This document shows, piece after piece, positions 1-9,672 of a stretch of DNA of 64,000 nt; position 1 is the first letter of the stretch, and the number at the start of each line of letters is the position of its first letter. The notes under the pieces are model-generated. The model was not told where the DNA came from and did no database searches. It saw only the letters and a list, made by a program, of their open reading frames with translations. The stretch is taken from positions 930,001 through 994,000 of the forward strand of contig ML682002.1 of NCBI GenBank assembly GCA_007922195.1. The letters are read 5' to 3'. Source of the DNA: Podocnemis expansa. Taxonomy: Eukaryota; Chordata; Testudines; Podocnemididae. The position numbers and the translations under genes are program-made.

Positions 1-2549
1 GATACCACAGGTGCCAGGACCAGAGATGCAGTTTGCAATTATCTCCATACCAACACATGGCCTATGAGTCCAAGATATGCACACACTGCTACCATTAGGT
101 ATGTCTCAGGCCACGTACCAACTGCAGGCTGGCTTCCAGGCAGGTAGTTGCTGATCTGGAGTTGAGCAAGCTCCTCTTAACTGCATCATCTGTGACTGGG
201 TGAGAATGCTGTGTTTTCCACAAGCCGTTCTGACTGAGAGACCTGGGAAATGAGGCATCCCAGAGCTGTCTGTCTCCTGTTGGCACCTCCCTCCACTGGG
301 TGGTTGTCTGGGTAAGGGAGTCATCGATTCCCTTTTTTGTTAAATGTGTTGCCACTAAATGACAGGCATTTGATGAATGCTCTGGACATTGGGGGGAACA
401 TGAAGGGCAGGACCCTGTCCTGACCACATTTGTGCACCACTGTGAGTCGTCTTTACCTCCTGTGCGCCTAGTAGATGGTTATGGTGGAGGCTGTATCTTG
501 ATGACTGTGATGATACGTTCCAGTGCAGAAGAGCTGACTAGGCAGATTGTTGTCCAGTCCACTGCCAATCTAGATGAGCCAGCAGTGGCACAGACCCATA
601 AAGGCTGCCATGCAAGTCCACACACTATATGGCAACATATCTTGTAGTCTGGGTCTACAGTGCTGGACTTGTGTTATAAACAACTGTATAGACATAGGTG
701 CTTGGGCCAGAGCTTGGACTCTGGAATCCACCCCCAACCCTCTTAGACTTGGAGCCCAAGCTCTCTTGGGGTGGCTGCTTGCTATATTGATGTGTGATCA
801 ATGACACTGATGATGGCCCTTGAAGGAGGGCGTTCTTCGGGAACAACAAGATGTGAACTTCTTCTGAGGCAGTGCTGTCATATAAGGTGATAACGGCACC
901 AGGGTCTGTATTTGTATTACTAGACAAGAGCAGACCCAATTCCATCCTTGTCTCATCTCCTCAAAATCAAGGTTGAAACCCCAGCATATACTGTTGGAGC
1001 TGGGATCAGTTGCGGTGCAGAACGTTGTAATTCAGAATTCTCCTTCTGCCCAGCCTGCGTCAGAGTTAGTGGTCTTCCTGCAGGAGGCTTTGTGGTATCC
1101 CTTCTTATGGGAGCTCCTTCTTCGGTTTCTGCATTTGATGCAGCTCCTCCTGGTTTCAGATCACTCTGCAGACACTGGAGATTGTTGGTGCTAGATGCCA
1201 TGCTGATGCTGAGACCAGCTTTGGTGCTGGAAATCTACACTGATTCTGGTGCCGGTCTCCTCTGCATCATCTTCTTTGTGCAGGTCCCAGGTGCTTCCCA
1301 TCTGCTTGATTGGGGGAGCATGGAAGGTGGACAGGTGAGATGATGCTGGCTTCCCTTCTAGTCAGATTCAGGAATCTGATTCCTCATGCTCCAATGAGAC
1401 CTTCATGGACTGTTCCACAAAATAATCTTGAGTTTCAGCCTCACGTCTCAAGAGGTGCACAGCCTGGCAGCAAAGACCCATCATTCTGAGCATCTGTCCA
1501 GAATACAAGATTCTATGAGGCAGAAGCAAGATCTGCTGGGGACAGTCTTCAGAGGATTTAGATGACTGCAGGAGGGTCAGAGCTTGCAGCCTGCAGGTTT
1601 GAAGTCTTCCACGTTAAAGAGATCTGTAATGCACATTTATCTGGGGAGGTAGCAGGGGTCTGACCAGTAGCTCAGTCAGACGGGTCAAATTAGTTCAGGG
1701 TGCTCAAACACCAGAGACAAAGAAGTAAAACCTGAACTAAGATGATTGGTTGGACGTTTTTCCACGTCCATCTCAATGCTGAGGGTGGTAAAAGTGGATG
1801 CCCCTTCCCTGCCTATATACTCTAGTACAGAAGCAGGGGCAGCAGCAGACTTGCACACTTCCACAAAGGACTTCACCATTAAATAACACACCAGTCTCAC
1901 ACGCATCAGGTTTGGGTATAGCTCCAGTGGGGATCAATACTGCTACTGACTTGAAGGAAAACGGGGGGCCAGCCTGACTCCATCACCACTCCCAACAGAG
2001 TAACATGGAAAAGGCAGCCGACTACGCCCATGTCCATTTTGCAACTGAAAAGAGCTGAAAGTTAATTTCTGTCTTCCTATACCTACCTCTAGCCGTTGCC
2101 CACCAATGTGACAAAAGCTCATGAGCCATCCTCATTCGTGAGAAGGCAGTTCTAATGCATGCAAAAAGAAATGCTACCCACTCATCATGTTCAGCAAGGA
2201 CATAAGAGCCTCCAGCCACAGTCTGCTCATGCTCTTGTCAGTCCATCCATCCATACTGCAGCCTAGTCCTAAACTATTTACTGTTATCTTTAATTGCCAC
2301 ATAGCAGTACCAGGTCCCATCATTATATGACAGTCTCATTAGCCCAGGGTGGGGTGGGGACAAAAAACAAAACCAGCAGAAACTAAAAATTATACATCAC
2401 ATCACACACTCATGTCTGTCATTCAGAGCCAGCAGTATGTGGCATGACCTCAAAGTATCAAATTTTAAAAGAGAGTAAAAATATAAAGAACCAAAGAGGA
2501 AAAAGAAAATGAAGAACAGAGCAGGGTTTTGCAGGAGGAGTGAAACTTA
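1..2549. other. No gene recognised; possible relict coding sequence on minus strand
   Basis: No host gene is recognisable. On the minus strand, medium-length frames lie one after another (about 1201-953, 945-655 and 427-95). They are rich in Ser, Thr, Pro and Gln and none matches a family I know. They could be fragments of one decayed retroelement frame or chance. The stretch around 640-790 resembles part of the DNA element at 15.98-16.32 kb, because both have a short GGAGCCCAAG-type segment and a nearby TCTACA motif. Low certainty. Confidence 0.25.
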
Positions 2550-2870
2550 GGGTATGTTTACACTGACTAGAGCAAATTTGGTCTGACTGATTCTTCTGGA
2601 TCGACTAAGCGGCGAGTAAAGACACATTCAGTCGATCTGGAAACTGACATAATAAAACCACCCATCAAATGGCGCAGCAAAGTCAAGACGGTGTGCTAAA
2701 GGGGAGCAACAACATCGATGAGAGTTACACAAGCTACTCTGCGCAGCTTGCATCATTCTTGTCTACTGCCACCAAATTTTGCTGGCAGCACAGACCAGGC
2801 CTCACTCTCTCCATCGAATGCTGCAATATTGGCAATTGGCTGCGTGAGAATTCATGTCCACATGTAGTAA
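2550..2870 (+). mobile_element. DNA-element-like repeat, GGGTATGT terminus
   Basis: The left end reads GGGTATGTTTACACTGACTA directly after TTA, which resembles the termini of the elements at 30.15, 54.56 and 59.6 kb. Inside are GATCGACTAAG and GTCGATCTGG-like segments. There is also GAGAGTTACACAAGCTAC, which recurs with one mismatch in the 59.6-kb element. I could not place the right end. It is probably a non-autonomous terminal-inverted-repeat element, perhaps PIF/Harbinger-like because of the TTA. Confidence 0.4.
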
Positions 2871-4448
2871 GTTATGTGTAATGGTCTAAACCAGCATGGA
2901 CTCAACAAGGAGCTATGCTTAAGCCTACACTTAAGTTTATATTCTTAATATCGAGACCAGTTGATTGCTATGTCCCACTTTAAATACTGTCTGAATAACA
3001 ATTTGCGAGTCACCAACCCTGGCTGGCAAAGATTGACAGCATCGTAAAGGACGCCTCAGCCATAACAACTGCTGCCAGCAGGACTCGTAAGTAATGTCGC
3101 TTTTAATTAAAAACACTGTTTTCAGATACTCTGCACAACTTCCACATGTGGAGAGAGTTTTACCCACCGCAGGAGCAAGATGTTAACCAGAGCTGAATGA
3201 GCACAGCATTCCTTCCAGCCTGAAGGTCAGACGCAAGATCATTCATGCACAAGAGGCACAAGATATTCTTTAAAAGGATGTGTAGAGAGAATCAAGTCCC
3301 ATTTCAAGCACATTAGCAACTTTCCTGGGCTTCTAGGAAATGCTTTGTGAAACAGCTTCATGCAAGAGAGTTCTGTGCTGCCATATCCACACCACCACTG
3401 TTTTCACTTGGCTGTCTAGGGCCATGGCACAGGTTTTCAAGAGAGATTTCGGGTGTCAGTTTTTGGACACCAGTTTAGAGAAATTTTAAAGGGCGCCCAA
3501 TTTTCAGGGGCTGAAGGAACACGCAGCCAATAAATTATTAAAAGAGAGAACTGGAGTAGTGTAACGGTAAGGGTAGTAAAAGATAAGTCATACAAAAGGC
3601 CTTCTTCCTTCCCTCCAATAAAACCTGAAGCTTCTGCCCATGTTTTCGCTGGTTCTGTTGCACAGCAGCCAAAGCAACACGAAGGTACAACAACTTGTTC
3701 CAAGTGCTGACGACAGGCTCCAACCCAGCTCTGCAGGGCCTGTTGAAAAACTACAATGCAAAATCTACAGGACTTGCATCATTCCGTTGAAGTGGCATTC
3801 AAAATACTGTTGGCACAATGACCGAGGTCCTGTGAACCATGAAAAGGAATATTCTGCAGTGTGCTTCGGGAGCTGAGGTTTGCTAGGAAATTTTTACCAT
3901 CGTCACTGGGTAGCAAATGTCAGACATGTGATTCCCTCTTCTATACGCATTCAATATTTGCTACTGGCTTTGCGCCACTGCTGCCAGTAATCTAGATTCA
4001 GTGGGAACTAATCACATCCGAGAAAAAAAAAAGTACTAATTTCCCACAAGGTCTAATTTTCCATGCAAGCACTTCAACTACTTTGGCAAATCCATGTTTT
4101 GGCAATTCAGCCCTAGTCCATAAATTCTTAATGGGTTTTCAATCACAAATCATCCCAGCAATATGAGCTGCAACACTAATTACCATATTAAGCATGACAG
4201 AACCATGTAAAAAGGGTTTTTTCAAGCAATATTAATAACCTGTCAAGTGAATAAATATCTTTCCCCACTCAAGAGCTACAGGAGATCCAGACAGTGCAGG
4301 GGAACGTGCAGTAAATAACCTTTTGGAGGAGGAAAGCTTCTCCCCAGCACACAGCCCTAGGTCTCCCTTGGCTTTCAGGCACTTATACTGCACAAACTCA
4401 ACTGTCGAGGCCCAAACAAGGGAATCTGAAGCAAGGCTGTCCAGGGAG
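2871..4448. other. No gene or repeat recognised
   Basis: Unremarkable AT-leaning sequence with short runs of A near 4023. I see no exon, RNA gene or known repeat here. Confidence 0.4.
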
Positions 4449-4680
4449 CTTTGTGTGGCCTAGCGGATAGAGAAACAGACTGGGATTACGAGCCTGGCTC
4501 TACCACCGACTTCTGCTGGCGACCATAGGCAAGTCACTTAACCTTTCTGTGTCTGTTTCCCCACCTGCCCTTTGTCTACCTTGTTTATTCAGGGTATAAG
4601 CTGTCTGAGGAAGAGACGGTCTCTGACTAGATATACATGCGTGACCTCTACACAAAGGGCCCCAGCACCGCAGTCGGCAC
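4449..4680 (+). repeat. tRNA-derived SINE (CORE/MIR-like body)
   Basis: The head reads like a tRNA promoter: an A-box-like TGGCCTAGCGGATAGAG, then a degenerate B-box near CTGGCTCTACC. The body CAAGTCACTTAACCTTTCTG followed by TTTCCCCACCTG is the shared core of MIR/CORE-type SINEs. The tail has a GTAAGCT-like stretch (TATAAGCTGTCTGAGGAAGAGA) and ends at CCCCAGCACC just before a hAT-type insertion. It is the best preserved SINE in the window. It is not a functional tRNA gene, because no cloverleaf can be closed. Confidence 0.7.
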
Positions 4681-4688
4681 CTCTAGAC

Positions 4689-4848
4689 CAGCGTTTCCCA
4701 ACCAGTGTGCCATGGAGCTCATTTGGAAAGAGCTATGGATTGGCTCATTAATATTCATGAGCTCATTTGGAAACTATATTGTGGTGTGCCTCAAATTAAT
4801 TAAAGGTAGCAAGGTCTGCCACTGCTGAGAAAATGTGGGGAACCACTG
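4689..4848 (+). mobile_element. Non-autonomous hAT-type element, 8-bp target duplication
   Basis: Terminal inverted repeats are CAGCGTTTCCCAACC on the left and GGGGAACCACTG on the right. The flanking 8-mers are CTCTAGAC (4681-4688) and CACTAGAC (4849-4856), matching at 7 of 8 positions. The same family occurs at 8645-8849, sharing GTGGTGTGCCTCAAATTAA. Inside, a GAGCTCATTTGGAAA segment is repeated, once with two changes. There is no transposase frame, so it must have moved with enzyme made elsewhere. Confidence 0.85.
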
Positions 4849-5049
4849 CACTAGACACTGCCCTAACAAACAACAAAAGGACAGCAATTGCTTTGCAGCA
4901 TGAGCACCCCTTGCTGGTACTTCAGTTTCATGGATCATCGTTGTCCATCGGAAACACAAAAAAGCAACAGAGAGAGACTAGGGACAGGTGAAATTATCCT
5001 GAGCATGGGGCGGGGGGCGGGAGTGGGGGGAACAGGAACCGCAGCTGTG

Positions 5050-5215
5050 GCACGGGAGCCAGGAGACTGTTCTTGAGCCATTTCAGTCCTTTGTGCTTCA
5101 ATTTCCTCATCTGCCAAACAAGGGCAATGCTCACTTGACCTCTGTGAGGCAGTTGGGAGATTTTAAGGATACAAAATGCCACTAAGGGCAAAGCACTCTC
5201 AATAATAAATCCTGA
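5050..5215 (+). repeat. Degenerate CORE/MIR-like SINE fragment
   Basis: The stretch CCAGGAGACTG, then CAATTTCCTCATCTGCCAAA and CTCTGTGAGGCAGTTG follows the order of the SINE body seen at 13.83 and 17.63 kb. The tRNA-like head is missing or unrecognisable. Confidence 0.5.
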
Positions 5216-5614
5216 CTTAACTAGCTTGCTAGATAAGTGTCCACTCAAGCTACAGTGAAGAATAATTATTCCAAAAAGAGATACTCCAATAGGATCCAAA
5301 AAGCACGTACCACTGATTAACTGATTACAGACATAAAGCCTTTTTCCTACTGAAGACAAATCCATGACTTCCTGACTACGGATTTTATGTAATGGGGTGG
5401 CCCCTCCGGAAATTCACAGCAACAGAGATGAGAGAAAACAGAACCTTCCTGGTTCAAAGCCACAGCTTTTTAATGGCTGAGCTAAAGGAGACTCTCTTTT
5501 AGCTACAGGCAGTATAAGACCTTGGATACTGCTGAGCAATTTTGATTTCATCCAGCAGAGGACAGTGGTACACAGTACAAGATTTATCATGCATCCATGA
5601 GTAGTGCTTTAACA

Positions 5615-5802
5615 CAGTGGTTTTCAAACTTTTTTCTCAGGGCCCAGTTGAAAAAAAAATCATTTATACCCATGCCCCAAAAATTACACCTTTGAGCAAT
5701 GCATTCCAGTCTTCTGGCGGCAGCAGCAGGCAGTGCCAGGACCCAGCACCTGAGGATCTGCAACCCAGTGCTGGGTCCCAATGCCAAGTTTGCAAACTAC
5801 TG
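5615..5802 (+). mobile_element. Non-autonomous hAT-type element (TTTTCAAAC family)
   Basis: The left terminus is CAGTGGTTTTCAAAC and the right is GTTTGCAAACTACTG. Flanking 8-mers CTTTAACA (5607-5614) and CTTTAACG (5803-5810) match at 7 of 8. A second copy at 21004-21176 shares the GCAATGCATTCCAGTCTT core and the CTGCAACCCAGT segment. It has no coding capacity. Confidence 0.85.
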
Positions 5803-5854
5803 CTTTAACGTATCAACCTTTCACCTGCTGGGTTCAGAAGAGGAAGCAGTAGAG

Positions 5855-5962
5855 CAGTGGTTCTCAACCTGCGGCATGCTCAGCACCCAGCTGTGACCCA
5901 TGCGACACCCTCAGGGCCACACAGGATGTGGTCTACAATGGCAAAGAGGTTGAGAACCACAA
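5855..5962 (+). mobile_element. Short hAT-type element, TTCTCAACC terminus
   Basis: The left end CAGTGGTTCTCAACCTGCGG pairs with GAGGTTGAGAACCAC on the right over about 14 bases. Flanks CAGTAGAG and GGATAGAG share five positions including TAGAG, so the target duplication is weak. At about 108 bp it is one of the shortest insertions here. It lies 52 bp from the 5615-5802 element. Confidence 0.7.
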
Positions 5963-5970
5963 GGATAGAG

Positions 5971-7395
5971 GCATGGCACGGTGCTGTGGGAATGGGTAGC
6001 ACAGGTGCAAGGGAGTACAACGGTGACATCTAGTCAGAGGCACAGCAGTATCTGTGGACCTCCCATGTCCCCAAGTGACCCATCAAGGTGCGTTTTGCTG
6101 CCTGGCTTAGACAGAGACAGTGCTTTTGCCATAAAGCATGCTGGCAGATCAGCACCGGGTGCTGTGTCTGTATTGGTAGCTCCTGTCCTTTTCATCACTT
6201 AGCAGAGCGCTGAGTTCAACCACATTTCAAAGCGAGTACACAGAACCAAAGGGGGTTTAAGCACAAGTAACCACCTATCACCTCGTATCTAGGGCATGCA
6301 TTATAACACCCCCTCCGTCCCTGCACACACACACGCAACCAATGTGGAGTGCACACAAAGCATATGAATCATCTCACAGCCAGCTACAACCATCCTACCT
6401 TTGCATGGCTTGCACGATCACAAACCTCTGCTGAGAGCACACTGATGCAGTTCTATCAGGCGAGGCGACAGAAAGCAGCCTCCCAACTCCTGTTCTAACG
6501 AGCGACACTCCTGGGTTGCTCCAGCAGCCCCACGGTATTTTGATAAAGAGCATCAAGCTGCAGCAGAGCGGAGAGATGGACCGCTGAGAGTGGGAGGTTG
6601 TGGAATTCCCCTGCCGAGGGGCTGTTCCACGACTGGACCATAGACCTCCATCTAGCAGGATCAACAGCATCAAGTCTCAGGAGCATGGGCCAGCTGAACT
6701 CTCTTCTGACCCACCCAATTTATATGACTAGCATTTTTTACTACCTTAGATTCAGGTTTTAACTTCTAACACGGTTTTGCACCAGCAGTCAAATGCACTA
6801 TTTTAAGGATATGCACCAACAGAGAGAAATAGGGTGGTGTGGGTGTTGAACCAAAGACAAGGTCAAGCCTGACAACTGGCCAGGAATAATCAACTCAAGA
6901 CTTACCTTGGCTGTGTCTGTGCCTTTCAGAAATCCAGCCATCAATTTTGCAGTCTCCACCGAGGCAGGGAGCCATAAAAAACCCAGTCGGTCAGGTTGTT
7001 TCCAGCACACTTGGTCTTTAATACTCTGTACTGAACAATCGCTTAAGCCTGCTGGGATCTGGCTTCAAGACTGGGGTTTGCCTTTTAATTGACACAGGCA
7101 GAAGTATTAATTTTCAAGTCTGAACTGTCTGAAGCTCTAGAACACCAACAGCCTTTTCTCAAAAGCCCCTGAAAGAAACACGTACAAAGCAAATTGTGAT
7201 TTACATTTTGCCACAAGCATCTTTTGCTGAAACCTCAACTGCCAGTAACTGGAGGATACATGAGTGATAAGTGGGTGTTATCAGGCAGGTTTATGAGTAA
7301 GCCTCATTAACCCTTAAGCAGCCTACTCCAGGAGACATGCAAAGGACTGCATTACTCAAAACAAAGAGCTGCATTCCTCCTAGTTCTGCTAGTTG
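5971..7395. other. No gene recognised
   Basis: Mixed sequence with a short CA-rich run near 6323-6340. No splice-bounded open frame or known repeat was recognised. Confidence 0.35.
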
Positions 7396-7447
7396 CTGTT
7401 TGACGCTGACTGCCTTATGCTTCAATTTATCCATCTGTAGGAGGGAT
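7396..7447 (+). repeat. SINE body fragment
   Basis: CTTCAATTTATCCATCTGTA is the TCATCTGTAAAATGG core region of the CORE/MIR-like SINEs found elsewhere in the window. Only about 50 bp survive. Confidence 0.45.
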
Positions 7448-7490
7448 ATAGGAGATTAGGGATGCAAGGAACCTCAGGGGTCCTCCAGTC

Positions 7491-7695
7491 CACTGTTCCC
7501 TCTAAGGTGCGTGTATGCACACAGGCTGTGAAACCCATGCACACAACAAAATAAAGACCATACAAAAAATTGAACAGTGCTAATTAGTGCACACAAAGAA
7601 GTTTTTAGTGTGCAAAAAATTGAACAGTGCTAGTATTAGCACACACAAAGCAATTTTTTGCACACACAGCCTACAAAAAATTAGAGGGAACATTG
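7491..7695 (+). mobile_element. hAT-type element with internal duplicated arms
   Basis: Termini are CACTGTTCCCTCTAAG and TTAGAGGGAACATTG. Flanks are CTCCAGTC (7483-7490) and CTCTAGTC (7696-7703), matching at 7 of 8. The interior has two imperfect copies of AAAAATTGAACAGTGCTA followed by an AGCACAC-type motif, giving a partly palindromic centre. No coding frame. Confidence 0.8.
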
Positions 7696-7703
7696 CTCTA
7701 GTC

Positions 7704-7803
7704 CAGGGGTCTCACACACCTGGCCCGCAGGCCACATGTGGCCCCTAAATTTATTTCATGCAGCCTGCAATAACCCCCTGGTGATTTGAGTTTGAGACCC
7801 CTG
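7704..7803 (+). mobile_element. 100-bp hAT-type element in a reused target site
   Basis: Termini are CAGGGGTCTCACACACCTGG and GAGTTTGAGACCCCTG. The flanking 8-mer CTCTAGTC is identical on both sides (7696-7703 and 7804-7811). The left copy is also the right target duplication of the neighbouring element. A longer relative lies at 46710-46938. Confidence 0.88.
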
Positions 7804-8232
7804 CTCTAGTCCAACCCCCTTTTCAAAGCAGGACCAATGATCCCAGCCATGACTTCGTCAAGTCGGATCTTAATAACTCAGTAGATGGAGATTCCACCTC
7901 CTTCCTGAGTAACAACATCCTTCAGGAGACAAACCAATAGCTAAACTACCATTAAAATCAACCACCTCTACGTGAGCCATCCTTCTGGTGAAAACAGCAT
8001 TTATATCATTCATATGCAATGCATCTAAGGGTGCTGAGGGAGTCGGCTTTTGTGACTGTAGAGTCATGAGTCATTATCTTTGAAAACTTGTGGCAACTGG
8101 GTGAGATCCCAGATGATTGGGCAAAGACAAATATCATGCTTATCTTTAAAAAAAAAAAAAACAAACAACCACAGAGTGGGTTCTCAAGGAATCCATTATG
8201 AAGCACTTGGAGGAGAGGGAGGTGATCAGGAA

Positions 8233-8311
8233 CAGTCAGCATGGATTCACCAAGGGCAAATCGTGTCTGACCAACCTGATTGCCCTCTATGATGAGATGA
8301 CTGGCTCTGTG
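8233..8311 (+). pseudogene. CR1 reverse-transcriptase fragment
   Basis: This frame gives SQHGFTKGKSCLTNLIALYD followed by EMTGSV. HGF.KGKSCLTNL is a conserved stretch of CR1-clade reverse transcriptases upstream of the first catalytic Asp. The continuation around GCDIS hits a stop at about 8343. It is a remnant within the LINE, not a gene. Confidence 0.88.
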
Positions 8312-8644
8312 GGTGTGAGGAAAAGCAGTGGATGTGACATATCTTGATTTTAGCAAATCTTTTGATATGGCCTCCCACAGTTTTCTTGCCAGTAAGTTAA
8401 GAAGTGTGGGTTGAATGTACGGGCTATGAGGTTGGATAAAGAGCTGGCTAGATCATCAGGCTCACAGGGCAAAGATCAATGGCCCAATATCTAGTTGGCA
8501 GCAGGTATCAAGCCGAGTTCCCAGGAGTCAGTTCTGTTCTTGGTTTGTTTGACATATTCATTAATGATCTGAAGGATGGGGTGAATTGCACTCAGCAAGT
8601 TTGAGGATGCCACTCAGCTGGGAGGAGTGGTACATATGCTAGCG

Positions 8645-8849
8645 CAGTGTTTCCCAACCAGTGTACCACAGCACAGAGGTGTGCCATCAGGTCTGAGCAG
8701 GTGGGCCACAAAATCTTTTGAAAAATTACTCAAAGAGCTCTGGATTGGCTCATGAAGATTCATGAGTTTATTTGGAAACTATGTGGTGGTGTGCCTCAAA
8801 TTAAAGGTAGCAAGGTGTGCCACAGGAGAGAAAATGCTGGGAACCACTG
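8645..8849 (+). mobile_element. hAT-type element inserted in CR1
   Basis: Same family as 4689-4848. Termini are CAGTGTTTCCCAACCAG and GGGAACCACTG. Flanks TGCTAGCG (8637-8644) and TGCTAGAG (8850-8857) match at 7 of 8. It contains an extra segment (about 8665-8720) that is missing from the 4.7-kb copy. It splits the CR1 coding region just after the catalytic motif, so it is younger than that CR1 copy. Confidence 0.88.
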
Positions 8850-9672
8850 TGCTAGAGGACTGGGATAGGGTGCAGAGTAACCTAGACACATTGGAGGACT
8901 CGGCCAAAAGACATCTGACAAGGTTCAACAAGGACAAAGTGCAGACTCCTGAACTTCGGATGGAAAACTCCCATGCAGTGATACACACTGGGGCCTGACT
9001 GGCTAGGCAGCAGTTCTGCAGAAAAGATCCTGGCGGGTTACAGTGGCCAAGAAGCTGGATCTGAACCAGCAATGTTTCTTTGGTGCCAAGAAGGCATATT
9101 GGGCTGCATTAGTAAGAGCATTGCCAGCAGATTGAGGGATGTGATTACTCCCCTCTATTCAGCACTGATGAGGCCACATTTGGAGTACTGAGTCCAGTTT
9201 TGGGCCCCCCATTACAGGAAAGATGCAGACAAACTGGAGAAAGTCTGGTGGAGGGCAACAAAAGTGATTTGGGGGCAGGGGCACAAGACTTATGAGAGGC
9301 TGAAGGGACTGGCCTTGTTTAGTCTGGAGAAGAGCAGAATGAGAGGCAATTTGATAGCAGCCCCCCAATATCTAAGGGGCATGGGCAGGGGGGAGACTCC
9401 AGGAAGGATGGAGCTAGACTGTTCTCTGTAGTAGCAGATGGCAGAACAAGGAGTAATGGTCTCACGTTGCTGTGGGCGAGATCCAGGTTGGATATAAGAA
9501 AAAACTTTTTCACTAAAGGGTTGGTGGACTCTCCATCCTTCAAGGTTGTGAAGGCCTATCTTGACACAGCTCTGGCTGGGATCATTTAGTTGGGGTTGGT
9601 TCAGCTTTGATCAGGGGGTTGGACTAGATGATGTCCTGAGGTCCCTTCCAACCCTCACCTATGATTCTAAGT

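Larger units (their letters stand above)
7461..7930 (-). mobile_element. CR1 LINE 3' end, antisense, split by two hAT-type insertions
   Basis: AAGGAACCTCAGGGGTCCTC at 7468-7487, then CCAACCCCCTTTTCAAAGCA after 7811, and GAGATTCCACCTCCTTCCTG further on, are the antisense 3' untranslated region of a CR1 element. The two CR1 halves are separated by hAT-type elements at 7491-7695 and 7704-7803. Both entered the CTCTAGTC site of the CR1 tail. The CR1 3' end points to the left. Confidence 0.8.
8020..9672 (+). mobile_element. CR1 LINE, 5'-truncated, reverse-transcriptase 3' half
   Basis: A sense CR1 copy covers the C-terminal part of the reverse transcriptase and the 3' end. The 3' terminus GGTTGGACTAGATGATGTCC, then CCTTCCAACCCT and ATGATTCTA at about 9617-9672, is the CR1 signature. 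The coding part has several stops and frameshifts. The catalytic motif expected as F-A-D-D reads F-E-D-A at 8600-8611, so the copy is dead. It is cut by a hAT-type element at 8645-8849. Confidence 0.9.

Noticed and set aside
4449..4520. tRNA gene
   Set aside because: A- and B-box-like motifs are present but the cloverleaf cannot be closed, and the downstream body is a SINE core.
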